This document shows positions 1 through 10,181 of a stretch of 64,000 nucleotides of DNA, piece by piece. A program made the position numbers and the translations under genes. Position 1 is the stretch's first letter, and each line of letters starts with the position of its first letter. Origin of the DNA: Avrilella dinanensis (GTDB taxonomy: Bacteria > Bacteroidota > Bacteroidia > Flavobacteriales > Flavobacteriaceae); NCBI RefSeq assembly GCF_002807015.1, contig NZ_NIPO01000001.1:1924417-1988416 (forward strand), written 5' to 3'. The notes below the pieces were generated by a model. That model did no database searches. It saw only the letters and a program-made list of their open reading frames with translations, and was not told the DNA's origin.

Positions 1-3
1 CTT

Positions 4-1137
4 ATGAACTTTTCTGATATAATAGGGCAGGAGTCCGTAAAGAAACATCTGATAAAAACCGCTCAGGAAGGAAGGATTCCTCATGCTCAGTTATTTGTCG
101 GGCCGGAGGGCAGCGGCACTTTGCCAATGGCGATTGCCTATGCTCAATATGTGGTTTGCCAAAATACAACCGAAGATAATGAAGGAGGCAACGCAAGCTG
201 TAACCTGAAATTTAACAAACTACAGCACCCCGATTTGCATTTCGTTTTTCCGGTTAATGCTGCCGATAAAAAAACGTCTGATAATTTTTGGGACGATTGG
301 GCAAAGTTTATTCTCGAAATGCCCTACGGAAGTTTGTCGGCGTGGTATAACCAAATCGGACTGACGCAGAAACAGGGATTAATCAGCGTGCATGAAACGA
401 CAAGTATAGCACGCAAACTGGCATTGAAATCTGTGGAAGGTGGATATAAAGTAATGATTATTTGGATGGCGGAAAGAATGAATACCGAAGCTGCCAACAA
501 GATTCTGAAATTGCTCGAAGAACCACCTCAGAAAACATTGTTTATTTTAATTGCCGAAGACGAAAAACAGCTTTTGCAAACGATTACTTCCAGATGTCAG
601 CTAATTCGTTTTGCTCCTTTGTCGGAGACGGATATTCAGAAAGCTCTCGAAGCCAAGGGCTGTGATACCTCTGAAGCGATGATGATTGCCAAACAGTCTA
701 ACGGAAGTCTGCACAAAGCATTGAGCATATTAGCCGCTGATGATGCCGAGATGCCTTTTGAAAAATGGTTTGTTCAGTGGGTTCGCCAGGCCTTTCTGGT
801 TAAAAAGAAAACCAAAGTTGTAGTAGATTTGCTGAATTGGAGTGAGGAATTAGCAGGAATTGGAAGAGAAAATCAAAAACGATTTTTGCAGTATTGCATT
901 GAAATGTTCCGGCAGGCTTTTATGCTGAATTATGGCGTGAACGATTTGGTTTATATCCAAACGAAAGAAGAAAATTTTGACCTGAGTAAGTTTGCCCCGT
1001 TCGTTAATCCGGCGAATATATTTGAGATTTTTGACGCGCTTTCTGAAGCGTACTATCATATTGAACGTAATGGTAATCCTAAAATGATTTTCGGAGATTT
1101 GAGTCTGCAATTAACTAAGTTGATTCACAAAAAGTAA
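4..1137 (+). CDS. holB: DNA polymerase III delta' subunit
   Basis: Clamp-loader subunit that helps open the sliding clamp and place it on primed DNA. The 377-aa protein has the AAA+ fold of DnaX/HolB. The P-loop remnant (GPEGSGT, residues 33-39) lacks the GKT lysine, as expected for non-ATP-binding delta'. The sensor/arginine-finger motif SRC lies at 196-198, and the stretch MNTEAANKILKLLEEPP is typical of the family. Only two cysteines (52 and 66) sit where many relatives carry a four-cysteine zinc module, so zinc binding is doubtful. ATG at 4 gives the family's usual N-terminus; the upstream context lies outside the window. Confidence 0.93.
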   Translation: MNFSDIIGQESVKKHLIKTAQEGRIPHAQLFVGPEGSGTLPMAIAYAQYVVCQNTTEDNEGGNASCNLKFNKLQHPDLHFVFPVNAADKKTSDNFWDDWAKFILEMPYGSLSAWYNQIGLTQKQGLISVHETTSIARKLALKSVEGGYKVMIIWMAERMNTEAANKILKLLEEPPQKTLFILIAEDEKQLLQTITSRCQLIRFAPLSETDIQKALEAKGCDTSEAMMIAKQSNGSLHKALSILAADDAEMPFEKWFVQWVRQAFLVKKKTKVVVDLLNWSEELAGIGRENQKRFLQYCIEMFRQAFMLNYGVNDLVYIQTKEENFDLSKFAPFVNPANIFEIFDALSEAYYHIERNGNPKMIFGDLSLQLTKLIHKK

Positions 1138-1334
1138 ATAGGCAAAAGCGATTAGTTAAATAGTCAGCAATAGCATGTTTAAGTTTTCTTTAATTTGATT
1201 TATAAAACCGAAAAGTCCCACCGGGACAATTGTTCATAGAATTAGCAAATAAGCAAATTATCTAAAAACATCATTTTCTATGAACAGAATGCTCCTCGGA
1301 ATATAATCAGAAAAAGGTTAAATGATTTCAGTTC
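1138..1334. other. intergenic region between convergent genes
   Basis: AT-rich spacer between convergent holB and the TM2 gene. The only structure seen is a short GTCCC-ACC-GGGAC hairpin at 1215-1227. Read on the minus strand it is followed by CTTTTCGGTTTT, so it could be a weak terminator for the TM2 gene. No reading frame is convincing. Confidence 0.4.
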
Positions 1335-1667
1335 CTAAAACCACGCTTTTTTGTTCTTCATATAAGTGTTGTAAAAATCGTCATCAGTTTTTGTAAGATA
1401 AATGATTCCTTCAACCAAACCGATAACCGTTGTAGCTAACAAAATAAAATAGCCAATAATAAAACATGCAGTAGCATAACCTATTATTGTGGCAATCAGT
1501 AAAATAATGCCTTCGTTGTTATAGCCCAATACAAATTTGTGTACACCCAAACTACCGAAAATAATTCCTAATATTCCGGCTAAAACTTTCTTGCTGTTGG
1601 CTTCCTGCAAATAGTTAGGATTTTGGTTGTTAGGTCGAGTTTGGTAATTGCTTTGTTGATTTTCCAT
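1335..1667 (-). CDS. TM2 domain membrane protein
   Basis: Small inner-membrane protein of 110 aa. The first 25 residues are polar and rich in Asn and Gln. They are followed by a TM2 domain: a first helix (about 28-48) containing the GSLGVHKFVLGYNNEG turn, then a second hydrophobic block (about 53-90). TM2 proteins have no settled bacterial function. The gene lies downstream of the 2-hydroxyacid dehydrogenase on the same strand (38-bp gap) and may share its transcript. The family call is firm because of the G-x-HxFYLG-like turn; the role is unknown. Confidence 0.8.
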   Translation of the reverse strand: MENQQSNYQTRPNNQNPNYLQEANSKKVLAGILGIIFGSLGVHKFVLGYNNEGIILLIATIIGYATACFIIGYFILLATTVIGLVEGIIYLTKTDDDFYNTYMKNKKAWF

Positions 1668-1705
1668 AATTTATTGTCAGATTTGTTTGTTGTAAAAATA
1701 AAAAA

Positions 1706-2644
1706 TTATTTGAAATGAGCGACAATTTTATTGACAATTGTCTGAGCAAGTTTTTCTTTACTTTCGACAGTCCACCCGGCGATGTGGGGCGACAGCAAAA
1801 CATTGTCGGCATTGATGAGATATTGAAAGGCTTCGGGAAGTTCATTGTCGGCAAACATATTTTCGAAAGATGATTTTTCATATTCCAGTACGTCTAACCC
1901 CGCTCCGAGAATTTTCCCGGATTTCAGTCCGTTGACCAAATCGAAGGTATTTACCGATTTTCCTCTCGCTGTATTAATCAGCCAGAAAGGTTTACGGCAG
2001 TTGTCGATAAACTGTTGGTCAATCAGATGAAAAGTTTTGGGAGTTTGCGGTGTGTGCAAACTGATAATATCTGCCTTGTGTTGAAGTTCTTCCAAGCTGA
2101 CTTGCCGGGCATTTTCATCACTCAACTCTGGTATAATATCATGAAAAATTACTTCACAGTCAAAACCTTTCAGCCGTTGGGCAAAACCTTTTCCCATATT
2201 TCCGTAACCGATAAGCCCAACGGTTTTTCCTTCGATTTCGATACCGCGGTTTTCTTCACGTTTCCAGATGCCGTTTCGTACTTCTCGGTCAACCTGTTTC
2301 AGCTTATTCATCAGGCTAAGCAGCATGCCCATAGCGTGTTCGGCAACGGCTGTGCGGTTTCCTTCGGGGGCGGCAATCAGCTGTATATTTTTTTGTCGGG
2401 CATATTCACAATCAATGTTTTCCAGTCCGGCACCCACGCGGGCGATGAATTTCAGTTGAGTGGCAGCATCGAGAAATGTCCGGTCAATTGCGAACCGGCT
2501 GCGGATAACAATACCGTCGTAATGATTAATTTTTTGCTCGATTTCTTCTTTGCCGGAAATGTAATCTTCTTCATTTACAAATCCAGCCTGATTGAGTTGG
2601 TCGAGTAACAAAGCGTGGTTACGGTCGATATGGAGTATTTTCAT
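1706..2644 (-). CDS. D-isomer-specific 2-hydroxyacid dehydrogenase
   Basis: NAD-dependent oxidoreductase of the phosphoglycerate/formate dehydrogenase superfamily, 312 aa. The Rossmann motif G146-x-G148-x-x-G151 (IGYGNMG) and the catalytic set are visible: Arg227 in NTARG, a Glu in DVLEYE (254 or 256) and His287 in SPHIAG. It ends shortly after the catalytic domain and has no C-terminal ACT domain, so it is shorter than classical SerA. It could act as 3-phosphoglycerate dehydrogenase for serine synthesis or on another 2-keto acid; no serC neighbour is present to decide. Confidence 0.88.
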   Translation of the reverse strand: MKILHIDRNHALLLDQLNQAGFVNEEDYISGKEEIEQKINHYDGIVIRSRFAIDRTFLDAATQLKFIARVGAGLENIDCEYARQKNIQLIAAPEGNRTAVAEHAMGMLLSLMNKLKQVDREVRNGIWKREENRGIEIEGKTVGLIGYGNMGKGFAQRLKGFDCEVIFHDIIPELSDENARQVSLEELQHKADIISLHTPQTPKTFHLIDQQFIDNCRKPFWLINTARGKSVNTFDLVNGLKSGKILGAGLDVLEYEKSSFENMFADNELPEAFQYLINADNVLLSPHIAGWTVESKEKLAQTIVNKIVAHFK

Positions 2645-2841
2645 ATTTCTGTATGATTAGAAGAAAGACAAAGTTACAGCTATTTTAAAAATAGATAAAG
2701 AATAAAAAACTTTCTGATAAAAGGTTTAAGTCGATTATCCACTATTTAATTTTTCATTCGATATAGAACCTATTGATGTTTAGTGTGTTAAAAATGGTTA
2801 TATTCATTTATTTTTTTATCTTTGAAAGAAATCAGAATATT

Positions 2842-3273
2842 ATGAGAGCAATTGTATTAACTTTTTTGTCAGTTTTTTTGTTTGCATCATGTGATTGTAA
2901 CGATGATGACTTGGGTCAGGTAACTACTGATTTAATTGCAAAGGGAACATTAAATGGTTCTGAAGGTGTGGAATCACAGACTTCTGTTTTTCAAAACCAA
3001 GATAATTGGGGAGACTTTCTTGATGAAATGGAATCTCAGTTACATAACTTTACCACCACTACTGTGGACTTTGATACCCGTCAGGCGATTGCTGTTGTGG
3101 CTGAAGTGCAGACTTCCGGTAGCGAAGTAACCATTTTGTCAATAGAAGAAACTGCAAGTAATATTGTGGTAAATTATGAGATTGTTTTAGATGCAACAAC
3201 GGTTATTTCCCAGCCTTATCACGTAGTAAGCATGCCGAAAAGCAGTAAACAGGTCGTTTTTGTAGAGCAATAG
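2842..3273 (+). CDS. lipoprotein with PrcB_C-like domain
   Basis: 143-aa predicted lipoprotein. I start it at the ATG at 2842, because this places a signal peptide (MRAIVLTFLSVFLFASC) directly at the N-terminus with the lipidated Cys at 17; the longer frame from 2773 adds an implausible leader. The acidic CDCNDDD after the cysteine fits export to the cell surface in Bacteroidetes. The C-terminal half (SQPYHVVSMPK near the end) resembles the PrcB_C domain of a treponemal protease-complex subunit. That match is by eye only; function unknown. Confidence 0.72.
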   Translation: MRAIVLTFLSVFLFASCDCNDDDLGQVTTDLIAKGTLNGSEGVESQTSVFQNQDNWGDFLDEMESQLHNFTTTTVDFDTRQAIAVVAEVQTSGSEVTILSIEETASNIVVNYEIVLDATTVISQPYHVVSMPKSSKQVVFVEQ

Positions 3274-3275
3274 TT

Positions 3276-4931
3276 TCAGAAACGGGTTTTATAACTCAGG
3301 TGTACGATAGAATTCGAGAGTTTGAAAGCACTTTCGGGTTGTATGCCGTTGGCATAAATCAGATTGAATAATCCGCCTGGGGTATTGATGCCGATACCAA
3401 GTCCGAAACTATAAAGCAAGCCGTTGAAATCTGCCATCGGGTCGTTGTAGTAGGCAAAATCCGTGATGGTGTGGGCATAAATCTGTCCGGTCAGTAAATA
3501 ACGATATTCGGTGTAGATTCCGCCTAATAAATTCGTAGTGAGATTATTTTCAGCAAAACCACGAATGGAGTGAATGCCACCAAAACGATACAGTTCATTA
3601 TAGAGATATTCATCACTTTGCAGGTAATAAATCTCTGATTTCAACAAAATATTATTCCTTTGATTGAGGTCTAAAATATGCTGAGCATTCAATTGAACAA
3701 AATACTGCCCGGCGTTGGACTGGGTATCTGTTTGCCGGTTTCCTATTCCGGAAACAAACCGGATTTCTGTCTTGAGCGGAAATAAAAAGTGATTGCGGTA
3801 ATGATGAAACTGATAATTCAGCGTGACAAACCTGTTGGTGTAGTTTTCGGCTGCATAGAGATTTTGTTCGCCCACCACTGATGATGTACTCTGATAACCC
3901 ACCCCGATTTTGTTCCGATAATTTATATGGTACAAAGCCGCAATATTGAGTTTGGTGTTTTGTTGTGTGCTGTCTTGTCTGAAAATTTCCATACCGGCAT
4001 CTATCCCTAAAGAAGATTTGAACATATACGGAACCGAAATATCAGCTTTGAAAGTAGATTGTTGGTTGCCGTCGCTTTTCCAATAAATGTTAAAACGCTC
4101 GCCCCAGTTCAGTATGTTGTTCAGTTCGATATCGGCATTACCGTTAAAACGCACTTTTTCTTCTTCGTCGGTAGCAAAACCGATGATTCCTTCCAATCGG
4201 TTGTTTCCTGCTTTTTCCAGATATAAATAAAGAGCAGTCTGGTCTTCCATAAACAAAATTTCGGCAGGTTTTTGCGTTCGTACAAAATGATATTGCTCAA
4301 TCATTTCATTCACAGCGTTCAGGTTTTCGGAAGAAACCGGCTTGCCCAAAAATCTTTTTTCTAATTGTTTCCGGTAGCCGTTCGGGAATTTTTCATAAGG
4401 TTGTATCGTGATAGCATCGAGTGTCCGAGGGTTGTTCATCGTAATGTCTAAATCAAAAGCTATAGTGTCGTTGGAAATCTGTTGATTGCTCAACTGAAAT
4501 TCTGTCATCGGGTAACCTTTGGATTCAAACAGATGTAACCATTTCTGTAAATAATTTTCCGTTTCGGGATAAGGAACAAGCAGCGATTTTTCGTTAGCCA
4601 TAATCTGAGCAGCATCGTCAGAGAGATTTTGCAGAGAGATTTTGGTATATCTGATGGGGTTGCCCAAATCTACATGTAACAGATAAAGACTGTCGTTGGC
4701 TTTTTCGAGCCGGCTGCGATGAGAAAGATAACCTTGTTGCGTGAGAAAATCAGAAGTTTGCTGTGCATATTCTGTTATGCCTTTGGCATTGGAAAAAGAT
4801 TTTTCGGTTTTATAACTTTCCGGAATATCGTTTTTTTCGGGAGTAAAAATCGTCTGCAAACTCAGGTTGTGCTGAGCAAAACCCACCAACGAAGCGAAAA
4901 ACAGCAACCCGAAAACAAACAAATTTTTCAT
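3276..4931 (-). CDS. BamA/TamA-like outer membrane barrel protein
   Basis: 551-aa outer-membrane protein. The ATG at 4931 gives a clean signal peptide (MKNLFVFGLLFFASLVGFAQ); a further upstream ATG would bury it. The N-terminal 200 residues look like POTRA modules. The rest is a beta barrel with the Omp85 signature FGGIHSIRGF and a C-terminal Phe (YKTRF) for recognition by the BAM machinery. Shorter than true BamA, so it is more likely a TamA-like or substrate-specific Omp85 member. Transcribed convergently with the PrcB_C-like gene, two bases apart. Confidence 0.82.
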   Translation of the reverse strand: MKNLFVFGLLFFASLVGFAQHNLSLQTIFTPEKNDIPESYKTEKSFSNAKGITEYAQQTSDFLTQQGYLSHRSRLEKANDSLYLLHVDLGNPIRYTKISLQNLSDDAAQIMANEKSLLVPYPETENYLQKWLHLFESKGYPMTEFQLSNQQISNDTIAFDLDITMNNPRTLDAITIQPYEKFPNGYRKQLEKRFLGKPVSSENLNAVNEMIEQYHFVRTQKPAEILFMEDQTALYLYLEKAGNNRLEGIIGFATDEEEKVRFNGNADIELNNILNWGERFNIYWKSDGNQQSTFKADISVPYMFKSSLGIDAGMEIFRQDSTQQNTKLNIAALYHINYRNKIGVGYQSTSSVVGEQNLYAAENYTNRFVTLNYQFHHYRNHFLFPLKTEIRFVSGIGNRQTDTQSNAGQYFVQLNAQHILDLNQRNNILLKSEIYYLQSDEYLYNELYRFGGIHSIRGFAENNLTTNLLGGIYTEYRYLLTGQIYAHTITDFAYYNDPMADFNGLLYSFGLGIGINTPGGLFNLIYANGIQPESAFKLSNSIVHLSYKTRF

Positions 4932-5004
4932 ATCAGCAAATTTGAAACAAACCATGCAGATGAGCAAATAAAACGATATAATTTTGAAAATAAATCAATT
5001 GTGT

Positions 5005-5034
5005 TTGGTTTGAGAAAAATTATTTATATATTTG
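5005..5034 (+). promoter_or_regulatory. promoter of the str operon (rpsL)
   Basis: Bacteroidetes-type promoter: TTG at 5005-5007, a 19-bp spacer, and TATATTTG at 5027-5034, followed by GCGTCC. It stands 57 bp before rpsL and is the best candidate for driving rpsL-rpsG-fusA-rpsJ. Confidence 0.75.
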
Positions 5035-5091
5035 CGTCCCCAAAAAAAATGTTTGGGAAGGTGAAAATATTTAAAAATTTTATTAAACATT

Positions 5092-5475
5092 ATGCCAACA
5101 ATTCAACAATTAGTAAGAAAAGGAAGAACTCGATTGACTAAGAAGAGTAAATCGATGGCTTTGGATTCTTGTCCTCAACGTAGAGGGGTTTGTACACGTG
5201 TTTACACGACTACACCAAAAAAACCAAACTCGGCAATGCGTAAAGTTGCTCGTGTTCGTTTGACAAATGGTAAAGAAGTGAACGCATACATCCCTGGAGA
5301 AGGACATAATCTTCAAGAGCACTCGATAGTATTAGTCAGAGGCGGAAGGGTAAAAGATTTGCCAGGGGTTAGATACCACATCGTTCGTGGTGCTTTGGAT
5401 ACTGCCGGAGTAAGCGGTAGAACACAAAGAAGATCTAAGTACGGAGCAAAACGCCCAAAAGAAGCTAAAAAGTAA
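5092..5475 (+). CDS. rpsL: 30S ribosomal protein S12
   Basis: Decoding-centre protein of the small subunit, 127 aa, very close to the E. coli protein. The streptomycin-related lysines K43 and K88 (PKKPNS and GGRVKDLPG) are wild type. First gene of the str cluster, behind a strong promoter. The gap to rpsG is an unusually long 118 bp. Confidence 0.98.
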   Translation: MPTIQQLVRKGRTRLTKKSKSMALDSCPQRRGVCTRVYTTTPKKPNSAMRKVARVRLTNGKEVNAYIPGEGHNLQEHSIVLVRGGRVKDLPGVRYHIVRGALDTAGVSGRTQRRSKYGAKRPKEAKK

Positions 5476-5593
5476 TTTAATTTAAGTCGAAAAGTGGGAA
5501 GTAAAAAGTCGAAAAGATTGATGTGTCTGTTAATGTCACAAAAGCTTTGAACTTGAAATCTTAAACTTGAAACTTTTAAAAGAAACAGAAGAA
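5476..5593 (+). other. long low-complexity spacer between rpsL and rpsG
   Basis: 118-bp spacer in an otherwise tightly packed operon. It holds imperfect purine-rich iterations: 'gtcgaaaa/gtaaaaa' near 5486-5515, then 'aacttgaaa' repeats near 5551-5575. No promoter of TAnnTTTG form and no strong hairpin was seen. Confidence 0.6.
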
Positions 5594-6070
5594 ATGAGAA
5601 AAAAACAGGCAAAAAAGAGACCTCTTTTACCGGATCCGAAGTTTAACGATCAATTGGTTACGCGTTTTGTGAATAACCTAATGTGGGACGGTAAAAAGTC
5701 AGTAGCTTTCAAAGTGTTTTATGATGCTTTGGAGATCGTTGAAGAGAAAAAACAAGATGAAGAAAAAACTGCTCTTGAAATTTGGAAAGACGCTTTAACT
5801 AACGTGATGCCTCATGTAGAGGTGCGTTCACGTCGTGTAGGTGGAGCTTCATTTCAGATTCCGATGCAAATTCGTCCAGACAGAAAAATCTCTATGGCAA
5901 TGAAGTGGATGATTCTTTATGCGAGAAAGAGAAATGAGAAATCAATGGCAGCTAAATTAGCAGCTGAAGTTTTGGCGGCTTCCAAAGAAGAAGGCGCTGC
6001 GGTTAAAAAACGTGTAGATACTCATAGAATGGCTGAGGCTAACAAAGCTTTCTCACATTTTAGATTCTAA
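5594..6070 (+). CDS. rpsG: 30S ribosomal protein S7
   Basis: Primary 16S rRNA-binding protein at the mRNA exit side of the small subunit. The ATG at 5594 gives [10 protein letters not shown], the normal flavobacterial N-terminus, and 158 aa; the earlier in-frame start at 5567 lies in the low-complexity spacer and is rejected. Ends 13 bp before fusA. Confidence 0.97.
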   Translation: MRKKQAKKRPLLPDPKFNDQLVTRFVNNLMWDGKKSVAFKVFYDALEIVEEKKQDEEKTALEIWKDALTNVMPHVEVRSRRVGGASFQIPMQIRPDRKISMAMKWMILYARKRNEKSMAAKLAAEVLAASKEEGAAVKKRVDTHRMAEANKAFSHFRF

Positions 6071-6083
6071 AACAGATAAAACA

Positions 6084-8219
6084 ATGGCAAGAGATTTAAA
6101 ATTAACTAGAAATATCGGGATCGCTGCCCACATTGATGCGGGTAAAACAACAACAACAGAGCGTATCCTTTTTTATACAGGAAAAAATCATAAGATTGGA
6201 GAAACTCACGAAGGGTCTTCAACAACCGACTGGATGGAGCAAGAGGCAGAACGTGGTATTACCATTACTTCTGCTGCTGTAACAGTAGAGTGGAACTTTC
6301 CGATGGAAAACGGAAAACCGACTCCTGAGACGCAAAAATACCACTTTAACATCATTGATACTCCGGGACACGTTGACTTTACCGTAGAGGTAAATCGTTC
6401 TTTACGTGTATTGGACGGATTAGTGTTCTTGTTCTCCGCAGTAGATGGGGTTGAACCACAATCTGAAACCAACTGGAGATTAGCAGACAACTATAAAGTT
6501 CCTCGTATGGGATTCGTAAACAAAATGGATCGTCAGGGAGCTAACTTCTTAAATGTTTGTAATCAGGTTAAAGAAATGTTGGGTTCAAATGCAGTGCCAA
6601 TCGTTTTACCAATCGGAGATGAAGCAGATTTCAAAGGAGTTGTGGATTTGATAAAAAACCGTGCTATTGTATGGCATGAGGAAAACCACGGATCTACTTT
6701 TGATATCGTTGATATTCCTGCAGATATGGTTGATGATGTAAAGGAATTCAGAGGAAAGCTTATTGAGGAAATCGCAGCGTATGACGAAAACTTGTTAGAG
6801 AAGTACATGGAAGATGAAAACTCTATTACAGAAGACGAGGTCAATGCTGCTTTAAGAGCTGCTACTTTGGATATGAGTATCATTCCGATGATGTGCGGAT
6901 CTTCTTTCAAAAATAAAGGAGTTCAATTCATGATTGATGCCGTTTGTCGTTACTTACCGGCACCAACAGATAAAGAAGCGATTGACGGAACAAACCCTGA
7001 TACAGACGAACCAATTGCTCGTAAACCATCAGTAAATGAGCCGTTCTCAGCATTGGCATTTAAAATCGCAACCGACCCATTCGTAGGTCGTTTAGCATTC
7101 TTCCGTGCTTATTCAGGAGGATTAGATGCAGGTTCTTACGTGTTGAATACACGTTCTGGTAACAAAGAACGTATCTCTCGTATCTACCAAATGCACGCTA
7201 ACAAGCAAAATCCTATCGAAAGAATTGAAGCTGGAGATATTGGTGCTGCTGTAGGGTTTAAAGATATTAAAACAGGAGATACATTATGTGATGAGAAACA
7301 CCCAATTGTGTTAGAATCTATGGATTTCCCTGATCCGGTAATTGGTATCGCGATTGAGCCTAAAACAAAAGCAGACGTTGATAAAATGGGTATGGCATTA
7401 GCTAAATTGGCTGAAGAAGATCCAACATTCACTGTTCGTACAGACCAAGCTTCCGGACAAACAATTATCTCTGGTATGGGGGAGTTGCACTTAGATATCA
7501 TCGTTGACCGTATGCGTCGTGAATTCAAAGTGGAAGTAAACCAAGGAGAACCTCAGGTTGAGTACAAAGAGGCATTCACTAAAATCGCAGATCACCGTGA
7601 GGTTTATAAAAAACAATCTGGTGGACGTGGTAAATTCGGGGATATCGTATTCAAAATTGGTCCAGCTGACGAAGTTGATGGTAAACCATTCGTTGGATTA
7701 CAGTTCGTTAACGAAGTAAAAGGTGGTAACGTACCAAAAGAATACATTCCTGCTGTAGAAAAAGGTTTCCGTGAGTCTATGAAACAAGGTCCTTTAGCTG
7801 GATTCGAAATGGATTCATTAAAAGTTACTTTAGTTGATGGTTCATACCACGCGGTGGATTCAGATGCTTTGTCGTTCGAATTGGCTGCTAAAATGGGATA
7901 TAAAGAGTCTGCAAAAGCTGCGGGTGCTATTATCTTGGAACCAATCATGAAGTTAGAGGTATTAACTCCGGAAGAAAACATGGGAGATATCGTAGGAGAT
8001 TTGAACCGTCGTCGCGGACAAATCAGCTCTATGGACGACAGAGCCGGTTCAAAAGTAGTAAAAGCTCTTGTTCCGCTTTCTGAAATGTTTGGATATGTAA
8101 CAACATTGAGAACATTATCTTCCGGTAGAGCGACATCTACTATGGAGTTTTCTCACTACGAACAAACTCCTTCCAATATTCAGGAAGAGGTAATCAAAAA
8201 TGCTAAAGGTAACGCTTAA
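6084..8219 (+). CDS. fusA: elongation factor G
   Basis: GTPase that drives translocation of tRNA and mRNA, and ribosome recycling with RRF. 711 aa with the full five-domain length. G1 is AHIDAGKT (15-22); G3 is DTPGHVDF and G4 NKMD. It follows rpsG after 13 bp and precedes rpsJ by 11 bp. No tuf gene follows, unlike in E. coli; EF-Tu must be elsewhere. Confidence 0.98.
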   Translation: MARDLKLTRNIGIAAHIDAGKTTTTERILFYTGKNHKIGETHEGSSTTDWMEQEAERGITITSAAVTVEWNFPMENGKPTPETQKYHFNIIDTPGHVDFTVEVNRSLRVLDGLVFLFSAVDGVEPQSETNWRLADNYKVPRMGFVNKMDRQGANFLNVCNQVKEMLGSNAVPIVLPIGDEADFKGVVDLIKNRAIVWHEENHGSTFDIVDIPADMVDDVKEFRGKLIEEIAAYDENLLEKYMEDENSITEDEVNAALRAATLDMSIIPMMCGSSFKNKGVQFMIDAVCRYLPAPTDKEAIDGTNPDTDEPIARKPSVNEPFSALAFKIATDPFVGRLAFFRAYSGGLDAGSYVLNTRSGNKERISRIYQMHANKQNPIERIEAGDIGAAVGFKDIKTGDTLCDEKHPIVLESMDFPDPVIGIAIEPKTKADVDKMGMALAKLAEEDPTFTVRTDQASGQTIISGMGELHLDIIVDRMRREFKVEVNQGEPQVEYKEAFTKIADHREVYKKQSGGRGKFGDIVFKIGPADEVDGKPFVGLQFVNEVKGGNVPKEYIPAVEKGFRESMKQGPLAGFEMDSLKVTLVDGSYHAVDSDALSFELAAKMGYKESAKAAGAIILEPIMKLEVLTPEENMGDIVGDLNRRRGQISSMDDRAGSKVVKALVPLSEMFGYVTTLRTLSSGRATSTMEFSHYEQTPSNIQEEVIKNAKGNA

Positions 8220-8230
8220 TTACAATAAAA

Positions 8231-8536
8231 ATGAGTCAAAAAATCAGAATAAAATTAAAATCATACGATTATAACTTGGTAGATAAATCTGCTGAGAAAA
8301 TCGTTAAAACTGTAAAAAGTACAGGAGCAGTGGTAACAGGACCAATACCTTTGCCGACTCACAAAAAAATCTTTACAGTATTACGCTCTCCACACGTGAA
8401 CAAAAAATCACGTGAGCAATTTGAGTTGAGTTCATACAAAAGATTGTTAGATATCTACTCTTCTTCATCAAAAACTATCGATGCTTTGATGAAGTTGGAA
8501 TTACCTTCAGGAGTAGAGGTTGAAATCAAAGTTTGA
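8231..8536 (+). CDS. rpsJ: 30S ribosomal protein S10
   Basis: 101-aa small-subunit protein (also the NusE antitermination factor). It sits directly behind fusA and not at the head of the S10 block, so it belongs to the str transcript; a 97-bp promoter region separates it from rplC. The conserved PLPTHKK and [13 protein letters not shown] segments are present. Confidence 0.97.
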   Translation: MSQKIRIKLKSYDYNLVDKSAEKIVKTVKSTGAVVTGPIPLPTHKKIFTVLRSPHVNKKSREQFELSSYKRLLDIYSSSSKTIDALMKLELPSGVEVEIKV

Positions 8537-8554
8537 TCTTAAGTTAATAAAAAT

Positions 8555-8594
8555 TTGTTTATTTCAAGCATTGGTATTACTTTTGCCGATGCTT
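8555..8594 (+). promoter_or_regulatory. promoter of the rplC (S10/spc) block inside an inverted repeat
   Basis: TTG at 8555-8557, a 20-bp spacer and TACTTTTG at 8578-8585 form a good Bacteroidetes promoter 49 bp before rplC. The -7 element lies in the loop of a 9-bp inverted repeat: AAGCATTGG at 8566-8574 and CCGATGCTT at 8586-8594. The repeat lacks a following T-run, so an operator is more likely than a terminator. Confidence 0.65.
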
Positions 8595-8633
8595 GAAAAT
8601 TTTGTATAGTAAATAATTAATTAATAAATCATT

Positions 8634-9251
8634 ATGTCTGGGTTAATTGGAAGAAAAATCGGCATGACCAGCTTATTTGACGAGAATGGTAAAAATATAC
8701 CATGTACAGTCCTTGAAGTAGGTCCTTGTGTCGTTACCCAAGTCAGAACCAAAGAGGTAGACGGGTATGAAGCGTTGCAACTTGGTTTCGATGACAAAGC
8801 AGATAAAAGAGCGATCAAAGCTGAGCTAGGTCACTTTAAGAAAGCTGGAACATCTGCAAAGAAAAAAGTCGTTGAAATTCAAGAATTTGAAACGGAATAC
8901 AAATTAGGTGATGTAATCACTGCAGATTTGTTTAACGAAGGCGACTTTGTAGATGTACAAGGTGTGTCTAAAGGTAAAGGATTCCAGGGTGTGGTAAAAC
9001 GTCATGGGTTTGGCGGTGTCGGACAAGCGACGCACGGTCAGCACAACCGTTTGAGAGCACCGGGTTCTATCGGAGCGTCTTCTACGCCTTCACGTGTATT
9101 TAAAGGTATGCGTATGGCAGGAAGAATGGGAGGCGAGAAAGTAACAGTTCAAAACCTTAGAGTTTTAAAAGTAGTTGCGGATAAAAACCTTTTAGTAGTA
9201 AAAGGAGCAGTTCCGGGACACAAAAACTCTTACGTAATCGTTCAGAAGTAA
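8634..9251 (+). CDS. rplC: 50S ribosomal protein L3
   Basis: 205-aa early-assembly protein near the peptidyl-transferase centre. The loop reads [10 protein letters not shown] where E. coli has GSIGQNQTPG, so the glutamine that PrmB methylates in E. coli is absent. Its stop overlaps the rplD start by one base (TAATG), indicating translational coupling. Confidence 0.97.
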   Translation: MSGLIGRKIGMTSLFDENGKNIPCTVLEVGPCVVTQVRTKEVDGYEALQLGFDDKADKRAIKAELGHFKKAGTSAKKKVVEIQEFETEYKLGDVITADLFNEGDFVDVQGVSKGKGFQGVVKRHGFGGVGQATHGQHNRLRAPGSIGASSTPSRVFKGMRMAGRMGGEKVTVQNLRVLKVVADKNLLVVKGAVPGHKNSYVIVQK

Positions 9252-9880
9252 TGGAAGTAAAAGTATTAGATATAAACGGTAAAGAAACCGGAAGAACAAT
9301 TGAACTTTCGGATTCTGTATTTGGTATCGAACCTAACCAACACGCAATTTATCTTGATGTAAAAAGATATTTGGCTGCACAGCGTCAAGGAACGCACAAG
9401 TCAAAAGAGCGTGGAGAGATTACCGGTTCAACCAGAAAAATCAAAAAACAAAAAGGTACTGGTACTGCACGTGCAGGATCAATCAAAAACCCTTTGTTCA
9501 GAGGTGGAGGTAGAGTTTTCGGACCACGTCCAAGAAATTATTCAATCAAATTGAATAAGAACCTGAAGAGATTAGCAAGAAAATCAGCAGTTTCTTTGAA
9601 AGCTCAAGAGTCTAATCTGGTTGTTGTAGAAGACTTCAACTTTGATGCTCCAAGCACTAAACAGTTTGTTAATGTGTTGAAAGCTTTAGGTTTAGAAAAT
9701 AAAAAATCGTTGTTGGTGTTGGGAGAGTCAAATAAAAACGTATATTTGTCTTCTCGTAATTTGCGACGAGCTTCTGTTGTAACAGATTCAGGTGTAAGTA
9801 CTTACGATGTTATGAATGCAAATTCATTGGTAATTACCGAGAGTTCTGTAGAAGGAATTGTTGAAAATTTAAGTAAATAA
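9251..9880 (+). CDS. rplD: 50S ribosomal protein L4
   Basis: 209-aa protein lining the exit tunnel; the extended loop ([22 protein letters not shown]) is well conserved. In E. coli L4 represses the S10 operon by binding its leader. Here the leader upstream of rplC is short and does not resemble the E. coli one. Confidence 0.97.
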   Translation: MEVKVLDINGKETGRTIELSDSVFGIEPNQHAIYLDVKRYLAAQRQGTHKSKERGEITGSTRKIKKQKGTGTARAGSIKNPLFRGGGRVFGPRPRNYSIKLNKNLKRLARKSAVSLKAQESNLVVVEDFNFDAPSTKQFVNVLKALGLENKKSLLVLGESNKNVYLSSRNLRRASVVTDSGVSTYDVMNANSLVITESSVEGIVENLSK

Positions 9881-9888
9881 TAGGGAAA

Positions 9889-10176
9889 ATGAGTATATTA
9901 ATCAAACCTATAATTACAGAAAAAGTAACTAAAGACGGTGAATTGTTTAATCGTTTTGCTTTTGTTGTTGATAAAAGAGCCAACAAAGTAGAGATTAAAA
10001 AAGCTGTTGAAAGTGCTTATGATGTAACGGTATTAGAAGTAAATACCATGATCTATAGAGCTAACCGTTCTGTGAAATACACAAAAAGCGGGATGATTAG
10101 CGGAAAAACTAATGCTTACAAAAAAGCAATAGTACAATTAAAAGAGGGAGAAACCATAGATTTTTATAATATCTAA
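9889..10176 (+). CDS. rplW: 50S ribosomal protein L23
   Basis: 95-aa tunnel-exit protein and docking site for trigger factor and SRP. The N-terminal [10 protein letters not shown] is characteristic. Sits 8 bp after rplD and 5 bp before rplB. Confidence 0.96.
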   Translation: MSILIKPIITEKVTKDGELFNRFAFVVDKRANKVEIKKAVESAYDVTVLEVNTMIYRANRSVKYTKSGMISGKTNAYKKAIVQLKEGETIDFYNI

Positions 10177-10181
10177 GAAAA

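Noticed and set aside
2015..2608. 197-aa frame on the plus strand
   Set aside because: It is antisense to the well-supported 2-hydroxyacid dehydrogenase and has no family features.
2773..2841. N-terminal extension of the PrcB_C-like lipoprotein
   Set aside because: It would hide the lipoprotein signal peptide that begins at the ATG at 2842.
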